In this document: one piece after another, positions 9,337 through 19,160 of the stretch | How the letters are laid out: each line of letters starts with the position of its first letter | Position numbering within the stretch: the first letter of the stretch is position 1 | Source of the DNA: Myxosarcina sp. GA_180221_E-2-1-MAG-40_15 | GTDB taxonomy: Bacteria > Cyanobacteriota > Cyanobacteriia > Cyanobacteriales > Xenococcaceae | Direction of reading: 5' to 3' | Assembly: GCA_020692205.1 (NCBI GenBank) | Contig: JAIMKV010000026.1 | Coordinates: 1-54,962 of the forward strand | Length of the DNA: 54,962 nucleotides | Translations under genes and position numbers: made by a program | The notes under the pieces: model-generated | Told to the model about the DNA's origin: nothing | Database searches by the model: none | What the model saw: the letters and a program-made list of their open reading frames with translations, nothing else

Positions 9337-10314
9337 TTAGCGAGTTTGAAAAATATTCTGAACCATTGGCTTATTTATCCTTGCTGCTGCACAATCTAAT
9401 TCGGCTACTTCTCCTGCGTCTAGTAACCAATCTTTAGCGGCAATATTTTCTTGCGCCTGGTTGATGTTTTTGGCGCCAGGAATCGGAATTGTCCCTTTAG
9501 CAATACACCAATTAATCGCCACTTGAGCCATCGTTTTGTTGAGATATTGCGCGATCGCACTTAAACAGTCCAACAACGGTTTGGCATCAGGGATTAGTCT
9601 TTTGAACAGCAAGCCTCGTAAACCTTTTGGATAGGCACTAGGATGGTAATATTTCCCAGTTAGAATACCCAAACACAAAGGACTATAGGCAATTAATTTG
9701 ATGCCCAATTCATCACAGGTTTCTTTGATGCCCAGTTTAGTTACGGGATAGGTAGAAAGCAAAGAGTATTGTACTTGTAACGTAGCGATTGGAATATGGC
9801 GATCGCTAAATTTCTGGTGAACTTTGATCAATCGCTTCGTTCCATAATTAGATAGTCCGATTCCCTTAACTATTCCCTGTTCATATAAATCTGCCAAACC
9901 GTCCAACAGCTGCCATTCTTGCCAAGGAAAATAATTAGCCGTTGACCAGTGCATCTGTGCCAAATCTACTCTACCCATACGTTGTGCTGAGGCGAGTCCT
10001 GCATTTACCATAGATTTTGCAGTTAACCGCCAAGGATAAGCAGCTAGTTTGGTTGCAAGACAGATTTGATCTTGATTCATCCCCTGATATTCTCGGTCAA
10101 ATTTCCCTAATAGCTTTTCACTTCGAGCATTGAGGTTACCTGTACCATAAGAATCACCAGTATCAAATAGAGTTACGCCATTGCTAACGCAGAGATTAAA
10201 TACCTCTTGTAGCTGACTGTCCATACTCGGGTCATAACCCCAGAGAAGACGATTACCCCATGACCATGTACCACAGCCCATGGAAGATAAAATCAGTTCT
10301 TTAGTACTTGGCAT
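9337..10314 (-). CDS. Aldo/keto reductase
   Basis: 325 aa. A typical (beta/alpha)8 NADPH-dependent oxidoreductase with the catalytic tetrad visible as D51 and Y56 (FDTGDSYGTG), K89 (CLATKL) and H122 (AQMHWS). The NADPH-binding end carries GTIPIPGAKNINQAQENI. It is complete, with ATG at 10314. The substrate cannot be told from sequence; cyanobacterial members of this group act on a range of small aldehydes and ketones. It is convergent with radA, only 33 nt between stops, which leaves room for a small shared terminator (CCCTTCGGG at about 9310). Confidence 0.88.
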   Translation of the reverse strand: MPSTKELILSSMGCGTWSWGNRLLWGYDPSMDSQLQEVFNLCVSNGVTLFDTGDSYGTGNLNARSEKLLGKFDREYQGMNQDQICLATKLAAYPWRLTAKSMVNAGLASAQRMGRVDLAQMHWSTANYFPWQEWQLLDGLADLYEQGIVKGIGLSNYGTKRLIKVHQKFSDRHIPIATLQVQYSLLSTYPVTKLGIKETCDELGIKLIAYSPLCLGILTGKYYHPSAYPKGLRGLLFKRLIPDAKPLLDCLSAIAQYLNKTMAQVAINWCIAKGTIPIPGAKNINQAQENIAAKDWLLDAGEVAELDCAAARINKPMVQNIFQTR

Positions 10315-10462
10315 AATAACTTTTTATTTTGATCTGATAGGATATTAAAAACTAAATCGGCTAGAATTAGCGCAATAAGCGTAAGTTAGCAGAAAAACAC
10401 TGCATATTGGCAAGAACATAGTCGGCTTCGCAGCTTAAAAAAACCCCGATCGCAAATAAAAC

Positions 10463-12187
10463 ATGAATTCTCAGATCCCCTTAGGTTCGGTTATTCAAGG
10501 TTCTTTAACCAAAGGTTTAGAAGTAAGATTACACCCAGATGTATCGGTGGAAGATATGCGAGTCGGCAAATTCCTAGTAGTCCAAGGAACTAGATCACGT
10601 TTCTTTTGCTTATTGACCGATGTATCTTTAGGCTGTTCGAGCGATCGCATTATTGCTAATCCTCCCCCAATTGAAGATACTTTTTTAAGAGATGTTCTAG
10701 CTGGCAGCGGGACTTACGGCACAGTGGCTCTTTCTCCCATGTTGATGTTTACACCCACCGCAACCAAGAGCGATTTTTCTAGCTTACCAATAGATCCTGA
10801 TCAAAAGACTAATACTAGTCTAAGTTCGTTACAGCCTCAGACTAGTATTGATATGGAATTGCTACCTGTTAAGACAATTCCAGCTCACTTTAGCCAAGTT
10901 TATGAAGCAACTGAACATGACTTCCGTAGCGTGTTTGGCTGGGAAGACGATCCTTTTCGCCGTAACTTTTCCATCGGTCAACCTTTAGATATGGACGTAC
11001 CAGTATGTATCGATCTAGATCGTTTTGTCGAGAGAAGCAATGGAATTTTTGGTAAATCTGGGACGGGTAAATCATTTTTAACTCGCCTGCTATTATCTGG
11101 AGTGATTCGCAAGGATGCAGCAGTCAACCTGATGTTTGATATGCACTCTGAGTATGGCTGGGAAGCAATGAAGGAAGGTAAGCAAGTAAGTACCGTCAAA
11201 GGATTGCGTCAGCTTTTTCCTGGAAAAGTAGAAATGTATACTCTCGATCCCGAATCTACCAAACGTAGGGGGGTTAGAGATGCTCAGGAACTTTATCTCA
11301 GCTATGATCAGATTGAAATCGAAGACCTAAAATTAGTCTCTTCAGAATTAGGTCTATCCGAAGCAGCAATGGATAATGCCAATATTTTATATAACGAATA
11401 TGGCAAGTCTTGGATCATGCGTTTGCTCAACATGACCAATGAAGATATTAAAATGTTCTGCGAGGCCAAACAAGGACACCAGGGTTCAATCTCTTCCTTG
11501 CAGCGGAAATTATTGCGTTTAGACAGCCTTAAATACATTCGTTCAGCTTGTCCCCACAACTACATCGATCAGTTGATTCAATCTTTAGCTGCTGGTAAAA
11601 ACATAATCATCGAATTCGGTTCTCAGTCCAATATGCTGTCTTATATGTTGGCAACCAATATGATTACCCGTCGGATTCATGCCAGCTACGTCAAAAAAGC
11701 CGATCATTTTCTGCAAACTAAAAACCCTCTTGATAAACCCCGCCAGTTAGTAATTACTATTGAAGAGGCACACCGGTTTCTTGATTCTAGTGTCGTTCAT
11801 CAAACTATCTTTGGGACGATCGCTCGTGAGATGCGGAAATATTTTGTTACCTTGCTGGTAGTAGATCAACGTCCATCAGGAATCGACAACGAAGTGATGT
11901 CTCAAATTGGTACTCGCGTCACCTGCTTACTCAACGATGAAAAAGATATCGAGGCGATCTTTACGGGAGTATCGGGTGGGGCTAATTTAAAATCAGTCTT
12001 AGCTAAATTAGATTCTAAACAACAGGCTTTGATTTTAGGTCATGCGGTGCCGATGCCTGTGGTGGTGCGTACTCGTGCCTACGATGCTCAATTCTATCGT
12101 GAGATTGGCTGTACCGATTGGGAAGAGATGCCTAATGAAGAAGTGTATGCAGCAGCGAAAATTGCCAAAGCAGATTTAGGGTTTTAA
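10463..12187 (+). CDS. HerA/VirB4-like ATPase with DUF87 domain
   Basis: 574 aa. An N-terminal beta-rich HAS-barrel-like region (about 1-90) precedes a P-loop ATPase of the HerA-FtsK class: Walker A GKSGTGKS (about 196-204), Walker B VITIEEAHRFL (about 431-440), and a later GTRVTCLLNDEKD sensor region. HerA proteins are hexameric DNA translocases that work with NurA nucleases in archaea; no nurA-like gene is seen here, so the role is open (DNA repair or segregation are possible). ATG at 10463, about 148 nt from the divergent aldo/keto reductase. Confidence 0.8.
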   Translation: MNSQIPLGSVIQGSLTKGLEVRLHPDVSVEDMRVGKFLVVQGTRSRFFCLLTDVSLGCSSDRIIANPPPIEDTFLRDVLAGSGTYGTVALSPMLMFTPTATKSDFSSLPIDPDQKTNTSLSSLQPQTSIDMELLPVKTIPAHFSQVYEATEHDFRSVFGWEDDPFRRNFSIGQPLDMDVPVCIDLDRFVERSNGIFGKSGTGKSFLTRLLLSGVIRKDAAVNLMFDMHSEYGWEAMKEGKQVSTVKGLRQLFPGKVEMYTLDPESTKRRGVRDAQELYLSYDQIEIEDLKLVSSELGLSEAAMDNANILYNEYGKSWIMRLLNMTNEDIKMFCEAKQGHQGSISSLQRKLLRLDSLKYIRSACPHNYIDQLIQSLAAGKNIIIEFGSQSNMLSYMLATNMITRRIHASYVKKADHFLQTKNPLDKPRQLVITIEEAHRFLDSSVVHQTIFGTIAREMRKYFVTLLVVDQRPSGIDNEVMSQIGTRVTCLLNDEKDIEAIFTGVSGGANLKSVLAKLDSKQQALILGHAVPMPVVVRTRAYDAQFYREIGCTDWEEMPNEEVYAAAKIAKADLGF

Positions 12188-12266
12188 ATGCTAATTCTTT
12201 TGGTCACCCAGTACACAATAGTTAAATAATACTAAAATGCTTAAAGATGAGTTTTAGGCTGAGTAT

Positions 12267-12470
12267 ATGAATCCCGAACAGGTAAATTGTGCTGTAGATT
12301 GCGCTAATGGCTGCATTTTAGGCGATCGCTGTCCCAACAAAGAATATCAAAATAAAGCTGCTAATTTTATTAAAGATACTCCTTTAAACAAAATGCTAGA
12401 AATGGCAGAGATAGCCAGAATGAAAAAGATGTCTGAACCACCTAAGTGGGTGATTCCCGATGAAATATAA
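12267..12470 (+). CDS. Small four-cysteine protein, 67 aa
   Basis: 67 aa with an N-terminal cluster C8-x3-C12-x3-C16-x5-C22 suited to binding zinc or an iron-sulfur cluster, then a helical segment and a PPKWVIPDEI tail. It starts at ATG 12267, 80 nt after the HerA-like gene on the same strand, and may be co-transcribed. The antisense frame overlapping it is not supported. I do not recognise a named family. Confidence 0.65.
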   Translation: MNPEQVNCAVDCANGCILGDRCPNKEYQNKAANFIKDTPLNKMLEMAEIARMKKMSEPPKWVIPDEI

Positions 12471-12484
12471 GCACCTAAATTCAA

Positions 12485-12522
12485 AAACCCTGTAGGGACA
12501 AACTGCGGTTCGCCCCTAAAGG
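12485..12522. terminator. Imperfect hairpin between convergent genes, dispersed-repeat type
   Basis: The arms ACCCTGTAGGGACAAACT and GGTTCGCCCCTAAAGGGT pair over 18 positions with three mismatches and one wobble, and a T-rich stretch follows on the plus strand (TTTGGTTTT). It lies between the 67-aa gene and the end of gatA, so it probably serves as a bidirectional terminator. The GGGCGAAC/GTTCGCCC core is a common dispersed cyanobacterial hairpin repeat; a related copy sits at 21831. Confidence 0.65.
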
Positions 12523-12530
12523 GTTTGGTT

Positions 12531-13985
12531 TTACCAACTGGGCTGTTTTTTATGCCATTCTGTCGCCTGTTCATAGGCATGGGCAGTATGAAACAGTAAA
12601 TCTTCTCGCAGTACGTTACTAATTAGCTGCAAACCAATGGGTAAGCCTTGGTGATCAAAACCACAGGGGATACTCATTCCTGGTAAACCTGCTAAGTTGA
12701 CAGGAATAGTCATCAAATCTAAAAGATACATACTTAGAGGATCTGTAGTTTTATCCCCTGCTTTGAATGCTGTGGTAGGCGCAGTAGGTGCAACCAAAAC
12801 ATCTACATCTTCAAAGGCGCGATCAAAGTCTTGTTTGATTAGAGTCCGAACTTTCTGCGCCTTAAGATAGTAAGCGTCGTAATATCCTGAAGAAAGTGCA
12901 TAAGTACCGATCATGATGCGCCGTTTTACTTCTGCCCCAAAACCAGCCGCGCGAGTATTACTGTACATCTCCAGTAAGTTAGCTGATTCTTGGCGCATAC
13001 CATACCTGACTGCATCGTAACGAGCTAAATTAGCAGAAGCTTCGGAAGGAGCAATAATATAATATGCTGCTATACCATAACGAAAGCGAGGACAAGAAAT
13101 TTCTTGGACTTGCGCACCTAATTCTTCCAGTTTGGCGATCGCACTTTTGACAGTCTCAGCGACTACGGGATCTAATCCTTCACCAAAGGTTTCTTTAATA
13201 ATGCCTACTTTTAAGCCTTTTTTTAATTCAGGCTGGAGATATTGAGTATAGTCAGGAATGTCTACTTTGAGGCTAGTAGCATCATTGGGATCATGTCCAG
13301 CAATTCCTCCTAACACAATTGCCGCATCTTCTACATTACGAGCAAATGGCCCAATTTGATCTAAAGATGAACCAAAAGCTACCAAGCCAAAACGAGATAC
13401 TAAACCATAAGTTGGCTTCATTCCCACTACCCCACAAAGAGAAGCAGGTTGGCGAATCGATCCCCCTGTATCTGAACCGAGAGAAACCACGCATTCCCCG
13501 GCTGCTACTGCTGCTGCCGAACCACCTGACGAACCTCCTGGAACTCTTGCTAAATCCCAAGGATTAGCTGTAATTTGGAAACTAGAGTTTTCTGTTGAGC
13601 CTCCCATAGCAAACTCATCGAGGTTAGTTTTGCCGACAAATACTGCCCCTGCATCTTTTAATTTCTGTGTAACGGTAGATTCATAAGGAGGCACAAAATT
13701 AGCCAAAATCTGAGAAGCGCAGGTGGTTTTAATCCCTTTGGTACACATATTGTCTTTGATTCCTATTGGAATACCCTCTAGCATTCCAATAGGTTCTCCT
13801 GCTGCAATTTTCGCATCTACTGCTTTGGCAGTAGCTAGAGCGAGATCGCCAGTTACAGTTAAAAACGCTTTAACTTTTGGTTCTACTGCTTCAATTTGTT
13901 TTAAAGTAGCTTGGGCAATTTCTACTGCCGAACGTTCTTTACTAATTAACTGCTGATGTAACTCTTTTATACTTCCTTGGTACAT
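12531..13985 (-). CDS. gatA: Aspartyl/glutamyl-tRNA amidotransferase subunit A
   Basis: 484 aa from the ATG at 13985; a TTG immediately upstream (13988) would add one residue. The amidase-signature triad is complete: K77 (GIKDNM), cis-S152 in the GGSSGGS loop, and nucleophile S176 ([10 protein letters not shown]). GatA releases ammonia from Gln, which GatB uses to convert Glu-tRNA(Gln) or Asp-tRNA(Asn) into the amidated form. gatB and gatC are not in the window, as is usual in cyanobacteria where the gat genes are scattered. Confidence 0.96.
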   Translation of the reverse strand: MYQGSIKELHQQLISKERSAVEIAQATLKQIEAVEPKVKAFLTVTGDLALATAKAVDAKIAAGEPIGMLEGIPIGIKDNMCTKGIKTTCASQILANFVPPYESTVTQKLKDAGAVFVGKTNLDEFAMGGSTENSSFQITANPWDLARVPGGSSGGSAAAVAAGECVVSLGSDTGGSIRQPASLCGVVGMKPTYGLVSRFGLVAFGSSLDQIGPFARNVEDAAIVLGGIAGHDPNDATSLKVDIPDYTQYLQPELKKGLKVGIIKETFGEGLDPVVAETVKSAIAKLEELGAQVQEISCPRFRYGIAAYYIIAPSEASANLARYDAVRYGMRQESANLLEMYSNTRAAGFGAEVKRRIMIGTYALSSGYYDAYYLKAQKVRTLIKQDFDRAFEDVDVLVAPTAPTTAFKAGDKTTDPLSMYLLDLMTIPVNLAGLPGMSIPCGFDHQGLPIGLQLISNVLREDLLFHTAHAYEQATEWHKKQPSW

Positions 13986-14225
13986 CAAATTCCCTTTTTT
14001 TTACCTATTGAGACTTAGTTATTCAACCTTGTTTTGGCCGCTCTTGGCAACTTATAATTTGAGGCAAACCACAACACCTTAACTCTACTATTTTCTGGGA
14101 ATGTGGAGCTAGACAGCCTAAATTAAGAAATAATTCCGCGTTTTGCTATACACATCTTAATCAATGTTTGTAAACTACTTTAGGAGGCTAATTTTTCTAC
14201 AATGGTTTTTTAAAGTATTTAACTT

Positions 14226-15131
14226 ATGAAGCGAACATCCAGTACCGAAAATTATTTATTAATAGGTCATGTCTTAGCGATGGCGTTTGGCTTGGCGGGA
14301 ATCATTCTCGTGTTGCCTAATGTTGACTTTCAGGCAAAGTTAGCCCAGTTTGAATGGGGTTCGACAATTTTTGGCTGGTCAATGGCTGGCGGTGGAGTAG
14401 TTTATATGCTGCTAGCAACGGCTGCAGTTGCTCTTTATGCCTATCGTACTTTAGGCTTGTGGCATTGGTTGAGCTTTATGATTCCAGCGATCGCCTTATC
14501 TTTGTTTAGTGAATTACTGGGTACGAGTACAGGCTTCCCTTTTGGCGAATATCGTTACCTTAGTGGTTTAGGCTACAAGATTGCTGGATTAGTCCCGTTT
14601 ACGATTCCCTTATCTTGGTTTTATTTAGGCTTTAGTGCTTATATTATTGCTTTAGCGGGATTGAAAAGACTGGAAATAAGCCATTGGCTATCTCAGCTAG
14701 GTGCAATTGTCTTTGGTTCACTATGTCTTACCTCTTGGGATTTTGTTCTCGATCCTGCCATGAGTCAAGCGCCTATTCCTTTCTGGGTATGGGATCAACC
14801 AGGAGCATTTTTCGGGATGCCCTATCAAAACTTTGCCGGCTGGATGGGTACGGGAATTGTGTTTATGACAGTGGCTACTTTGCTGTGGAAAGTAAAGCCT
14901 TTATACATACCCAACAACGATCTTCAACTTCCTCTGGCAATCTACCTAGCTAATTTCGTCTTTGCTACAGTTCTAAGTTTGGCAGCAGGATTCTATATTC
15001 CTGTATTGTTGGGAATTGTTTTAGGCATTGTGCCGCTAATAGTTCTTTATTGGATGGCAACTAAGCAACCTATTTCTTCCAGCAAAAATGATTTGGTAAC
15101 TGCAAAGCAACCAGCAACAATTAACAATTGA
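14226..15131 (+). CDS. cruF: Carotenoid 1',2'-hydratase CruF
   Basis: 301 aa, an integral membrane protein with about seven or eight hydrophobic segments. The motifs SELLGTSTGFPFGEYRY (about 98-114), TSWDFVLDPAMS (about 174-185) and PYQNFAGWMGTG (about 198-209) are those of the DUF422/CruF family, which hydrates the psi-end of gamma-carotene on the way to myxol. The next gene on the same strand encodes CruG, the glycosyltransferase of the same pathway, 23 nt downstream, so the two form an operon. ATG at 14226; a TAGGAGG stretch lies about 40 nt upstream, too far to be its Shine-Dalgarno sequence. Confidence 0.9.
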   Translation: MKRTSSTENYLLIGHVLAMAFGLAGIILVLPNVDFQAKLAQFEWGSTIFGWSMAGGGVVYMLLATAAVALYAYRTLGLWHWLSFMIPAIALSLFSELLGTSTGFPFGEYRYLSGLGYKIAGLVPFTIPLSWFYLGFSAYIIALAGLKRLEISHWLSQLGAIVFGSLCLTSWDFVLDPAMSQAPIPFWVWDQPGAFFGMPYQNFAGWMGTGIVFMTVATLLWKVKPLYIPNNDLQLPLAIYLANFVFATVLSLAAGFYIPVLLGIVLGIVPLIVLYWMATKQPISSSKNDLVTAKQPATINN

Positions 15132-15154
15132 ACGTTACACCCCAGAAATAATTA

Positions 15155-16327
15155 GTGAATGCTGAGCTTTTTGACCTATTTGCTTTGGGAATTTTAATCT
15201 CCCAGCTAGTAGGCACTGCAATTTTATTATCTCGCTTGCTAAAAGGGGCAATAAGGCGAGCGCCTTTGCAACCCCTAGTAGCTAATCCCAGTCTTCTGGG
15301 TAAAGTAAGTGTGGTTGTGCCAACATTGAATGAAGCGTTGAGAATTACTCCCTGTTTAGTAGGCTTGAGCCATCAAAGCTATGAACTGCGGGAGGTAATT
15401 GTGGTTGATAGCAATTCCCAAGACGGCACACAGGACATTGTTAAAGCTGCGGCACAAAGCGATCCTCGATTACGTTTGATTACTGACGATCCTTTATCTC
15501 CTGGCTGGATTGGCCGTCCTTGGGCTTTACATACGGGATATTTACACACTTCTCGTCATAGTGAGTGGTTTTTAGGCATTGATGCCGACACTGAACCCCA
15601 ACCTGGTTTAATTGCCAGTTTAGTTAGTGTTGCCGAAGCCGAAGGCTACGATCTGGTATCACTTGCCCCGCAGTTTATTTTGCAATATCCTGGGGAATGG
15701 TGTTTGCAACCTGCTTTATTAATGACGCTGCTATACCGTTTTGAGTCAGCGGGAGTTGATGCGGTTAGTTCAAGTCGAGTGATGGCCAATGGACAGTGTT
15801 TTCTTTGTCGTCGTTCGGTGTTAGAAAAGCTCGATGGCTATACTTCTGCTGCGGGTTCGTTTTGTGATGATGTTACCTTAGCTAGGAATATAGCTGCCGC
15901 GGGTTATAAAGTAGGCTTCTTTGATGGTTCAAAAGTGATTAAGGTCAGAATGTATGAGGGCGCGAAAGAAACCTGGAATGAATGGGGGCGATCGCTCGAC
16001 CTTAAAGATGCTGCTGAGACGGCTCAAGTCTGGGGAGATCTTTTGTTTCTTATTTGTGTACAGGCTTTACCGTTACCTTTGCTGTTAGTAACTGGTTACT
16101 TGCTCTATTCAGGTAATAATTACCCCATCATAATTACATTGTTTAGTTTAAACGCTTTGCTGTTTTTATTGCGTTACGGAATGTTAATCGCGATCGCCGC
16201 TTCGTATTCTGGCTCGTCTTTCTTCTTTTGGTTATCTCCTCTTGCCGATCAGCTAGCAGTGTTGCGGATTTTACTATCTTCATTAAAAAAGCCAACTAAA
16301 TGGCGAGGAAGAAGTTATGGAGATTGA
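15155..16327 (+). CDS. cruG: Carotenoid 2'-O-glycosyltransferase CruG
   Basis: 390 aa starting with GTG at 15155. A membrane helix near the N-terminus is followed by a GT2-family domain: VVVPTLNEALR (about 53-63), VDSNSQDGTQD, the DxD metal site IDADTEP (about 142-148) and CDDVTLARN. Two or three further membrane segments lie at the C-terminus (about 295-375). CruG adds the sugar to the 2'-hydroxyl of myxol, giving myxoxanthophyll, a cell-wall and thylakoid-stabilising carotenoid. Pairing with cruF supports this specific call over a generic glycosyltransferase. Confidence 0.88.
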   Translation: MNAELFDLFALGILISQLVGTAILLSRLLKGAIRRAPLQPLVANPSLLGKVSVVVPTLNEALRITPCLVGLSHQSYELREVIVVDSNSQDGTQDIVKAAAQSDPRLRLITDDPLSPGWIGRPWALHTGYLHTSRHSEWFLGIDADTEPQPGLIASLVSVAEAEGYDLVSLAPQFILQYPGEWCLQPALLMTLLYRFESAGVDAVSSSRVMANGQCFLCRRSVLEKLDGYTSAAGSFCDDVTLARNIAAAGYKVGFFDGSKVIKVRMYEGAKETWNEWGRSLDLKDAAETAQVWGDLLFLICVQALPLPLLLVTGYLLYSGNNYPIIITLFSLNALLFLLRYGMLIAIAASYSGSSFFFWLSPLADQLAVLRILLSSLKKPTKWRGRSYGD

Positions 16328-16535
16328 TCATCAACCTGAGTTCGGGTTAAAGTAGCTACAAAACAATTATCTTGCTTAGACTATTAAATGACTATGAAAT
16401 AATGATTACTCATGATGATTTGTTTTTCTGGGATTTTTAGCTTAAAAAGCGATTATTGATCACTCTTATTTCTGTTATAACTCTCTAGAGAAGTAAAATA
16501 TTAACGATTCAGAAAAAACCATAAATTGACCTAAT

Positions 16536-16976
16536 TTACTGAGCAACAATTCTTGCCCACAAACCTTTAATAGTCAGCTTACGTACCAAGTCTTCGGCGT
16601 TTTTTTGTTGACTAAATATCCCTACCTGAATAGTATTGTCTTTGATAAAAGCCCCTGGTTCAATATCCTTTACCTGAAGCAACAATTCTGCGGCACTACC
16701 GTAAACCTCTACCCTATAGCCCTCTATAGCTATTAGTTGCTTATTATTGTTCAAAGTTTTGTTGCCTGGTGCTTTAAAAGTGTATTCCCGTGAGCTATTA
16801 CTGTGGGAATCATGATTACTTTTACTTAAATAAACAGTACTGTTTTTAGTAAAATCCAAAGGAAACAATAAATTTTTTTGAATTTTAATATCGTTAGCAT
16901 TAGCAGCGATCGCCGTATTTAAAGCAAGTATAAAACTACCTAAAGATAGTAAACAATATTGATAGCTGAGATTCAT
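16536..16976 (-). CDS. Small exported protein with SPOR-like domain
   Basis: 146 aa from the ATG at 16976; the frame is open 15 codons further, but this start gives a clean signal peptide (hydrophobic 7-20, AIA-A cleavage-like site about residues 21-25). The C-terminal 30 residues, IQVGIFSQQKNAEDLVRKL...GLWARI, match the SPOR pattern that binds denuded peptidoglycan glycan strands. A periplasmic role in cell-wall or septum biology is therefore plausible. The middle is Asn/Ser-rich and unremarkable. No obvious operon partner. Confidence 0.65.
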   Translation of the reverse strand: MNLSYQYCLLSLGSFILALNTAIAANANDIKIQKNLLFPLDFTKNSTVYLSKSNHDSHSNSSREYTFKAPGNKTLNNNKQLIAIEGYRVEVYGSAAELLLQVKDIEPGAFIKDNTIQVGIFSQQKNAEDLVRKLTIKGLWARIVAQ

Positions 16977-17321
16977 GTTTGAAATAAAAAATTGCTGTAG
17001 AAAAAGTAATTGACCAATCATATTTTATTTAAAATAACGGTTCAATTGAACTATTTTATTAAAAATAGTACATAGAGCTAGATCAGCTTGGTCCAGCCTA
17101 AACCGCCACCAATATTCTAAACTTAAACTAACGCCGATAATCTGTGACGATGAAGACCTGTACCTAGTCGCACAGCAGCTTGCTAAAATAAAATAATGTA
17201 TCCAATGCAGTACTAAGTAATTTTCGCTAACACGAATAGTTATTATTGTCGATAATAAAGAAACAGGTAATTTTAAAGTACCCTCAATTTTAATAAAAGT
17301 TAACATTCTCGCATAGATTCC
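16977..17321. other. Intergenic region upstream of mnmA, no supported gene
   Basis: 345 nt between divergent genes. A 93-codon minus-strand frame (17025-17306) is open, but its translation is a hydrophobic, compositionally random string without motifs or a convincing ribosome site. It presumably contains the promoters of mnmA and the SPOR gene; no clear promoter was identified. Confidence 0.5.
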
Positions 17322-18380
17322 ATGAATAAAGTCGTTGTTGGCTTATCTGGTGGCGTAGACAGTTCTGTTGCTGCTGCCGCCTTACATCATCAAGGTTACG
17401 AAGTTATTGGTCTAACCCTGTGGTTAATGAAGGGCAAAGGACAATGCTGTTCGGAGGGAATGGTGGATGCTGCTCGGCTTTGCGAAGAATTAGGCATTCC
17501 TCATCATATTGTCGATAGTAGAGATGTTTTTCAAGAAAATATCATTGATTATTTAGTCGATGGTTATCAAGCTGGAGTTACTCCTCTACCTTGTTCTCAG
17601 TGCAACCGCGCGGTAAAATTTTCGCCCATGTTAGACTATGCCAAAAAAGAACTAGATACAGACAAAATTGCCACTGGTCATTACGCCAGAATCAAGTACG
17701 ATGAGCAGAGCGATCGCTATCAACTTTTAAGAGCAGTAGATCGCAATAAAGATCAGTCTTATTTTTTGTACGATCTAACCCAAGAATTATTAGCAGGTTC
17801 GGTTTTCCCTTTAGGTAATCAAACCAAAGAAGAAACTCGTCGCATAGCGATGGAGTTTGGTTTGGCTACGGCCGAAAAGCCTGAAAGCCAGGACTTGTGC
17901 TTAGTGGAAGCTCATGGCTCAATGCAGACTTTCTTAGATCGCTATATCAACCAAAATGAAGGCGACATAGTAGATCTGGCGGGAAATGTCCTCGGCAAAC
18001 ACACCGGAATCCATCATTACACTATTGGACAAAGAAGAGGCTTAGGGATTGCTGCACCAGAACCTTTGTACGTAGTTAAGTTAGATGCAGTAATGAACCG
18101 AGTAGTAGTAGGCGATCGCTACGCTGGGGGAAGACTGGAGTGTACGGCATCTAGAATGAACTGGGTTTCTATTGCCCAACCAACTACACCGATAAGTGCT
18201 GAAGTTAAAATTCGCTATCGTTCTCAATCTGTACCTGCACAAATAATTCCTCTAGAAAACTCCCGCATCAAAATTATGTTTGAGGAACATCAGTTTGGCG
18301 TAACTCCAGGACAAGCAGCGGTTTTGTATAACGGAGAAATGGTTTTGGGTGGCGGAATTATTGAAATGACCGAAGATTAG
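17322..18380 (+). CDS. mnmA: tRNA-specific 2-thiouridylase MnmA
   Basis: 352 aa, complete. PP-loop GLSGGVDSS (7-15); catalytic cysteine in [11 protein letters not shown] (C94), second conserved cysteine in ESQDLCLVE (about residue 192). The TGHYARI, LYDLTQ and GQRRGLGI motifs are also family hallmarks. MnmA thiolates the wobble uridine (s2U34) of tRNA-Lys, -Glu and -Gln using sulfur relayed from a cysteine desulfurase. ATG at 17322. Confidence 0.96.
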   Translation: MNKVVVGLSGGVDSSVAAAALHHQGYEVIGLTLWLMKGKGQCCSEGMVDAARLCEELGIPHHIVDSRDVFQENIIDYLVDGYQAGVTPLPCSQCNRAVKFSPMLDYAKKELDTDKIATGHYARIKYDEQSDRYQLLRAVDRNKDQSYFLYDLTQELLAGSVFPLGNQTKEETRRIAMEFGLATAEKPESQDLCLVEAHGSMQTFLDRYINQNEGDIVDLAGNVLGKHTGIHHYTIGQRRGLGIAAPEPLYVVKLDAVMNRVVVGDRYAGGRLECTASRMNWVSIAQPTTPISAEVKIRYRSQSVPAQIIPLENSRIKIMFEEHQFGVTPGQAAVLYNGEMVLGGGIIEMTED

Positions 18381-18448
18381 GAGTCAGGTAATTATCATCT
18401 TTATTTTCTTCGACCCTAAACAGCTAATAGCTGACAGGTAAAAAAAAA

Positions 18449-18787
18449 TCAGCAATTGGTTACGAAGTAATGGGTGAGTTTGGAATCTCTGGTCGTCGAT
18501 TCTTCCGCAAGGATAACCCAGAAGGCATTAGAACACATCACATCCACACCTTCACCGTTGGTTCAGATCGAGTAAAACGTCACATAGCATTTCGAGATTA
18601 CATGGTTGCTCATCCTGAAGATGCATAGAGCTACAGTGAATTGAAGCGCAGGTTAGCGAGAGAATACCCTACAAATATTGATAGCTATATGGATGGGAAA
18701 GATGGATTCATTAGAGAAATAGATAAGAAAGCAGCACAATGGCAAGCATTACAAACATTAGCAGCCAGCGATCTAACAAGTCAATAA
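18449..18787 (+). pseudogene. Decayed GrpB/UPF0157-family gene (C-terminal part)
   Basis: In the frame beginning at 18449 the translation reads GYEVMGEFGISGRRFF, then RTHHIHTF, HIAFRDYMVAHPEDA, a TAG stop at 18626-18628, then SYSELKRRLA and DSYMDGKDGFIREI, ending at TAA 18785-18787. This is the C-terminal two-thirds of a GrpB-like nucleotidyltransferase-fold protein. The first third is missing and one in-frame stop replaces what is usually Lys or Gln. GrpB genes are often transferred and their function is unclear. No intact copy lies nearby. Confidence 0.75.
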
Positions 18788-19160
18788 AGCGAACAGTTGA
18801 TAGATCTTGATGAGGTTGCCGAGGTTATTTGCTGCCGCTTATTTTGGTCGTTGCACCCTTTAGATTATCAGTGAGGACTGTCTATCCAAGATGCCTGTCT
18901 AAGTTCAATATTTCAGGGAATAGTCGGTAAAGCAACAGCAGATTGATAATAGGCGATCGCAACCTTAGACTATTTAAAATAAAAAAGAAAGTTAAAGTCC
19001 CAAATATCGATAATAGCAAGCGATTGATAATCTGATAAATGATAAAATCGACCGATCAATACTTGACAAATAAAATTTTGTCTTAACTTGTTATTAATGA
19101 CAATAGCTATTAGCTGACAAGATAAAATTAATCAGAACTAAGCAAGATTTAATTATAAAT
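18788..19160. other. Intergenic region after the grpB remnant, no gene seen
   Basis: 373 nt with one HIP1 octamer near 18952 and no open frame of interest. Short AATAGCTATTAGCTGAC-like words at about 19103 echo a similar AGCTAATAGCTGACAG near 18421, so the remnant is loosely flanked by related words. The promoter of the following 149-aa gene must lie in its distal part. Confidence 0.4.

Noticed and set aside
17025-17306. 93-codon minus-strand frame between the SPOR gene and mnmA
   Set aside because: Hydrophobic but motif-free, no ribosome site, and it ends close to a neighbouring gene; composition looks like non-coding A+T-rich DNA.
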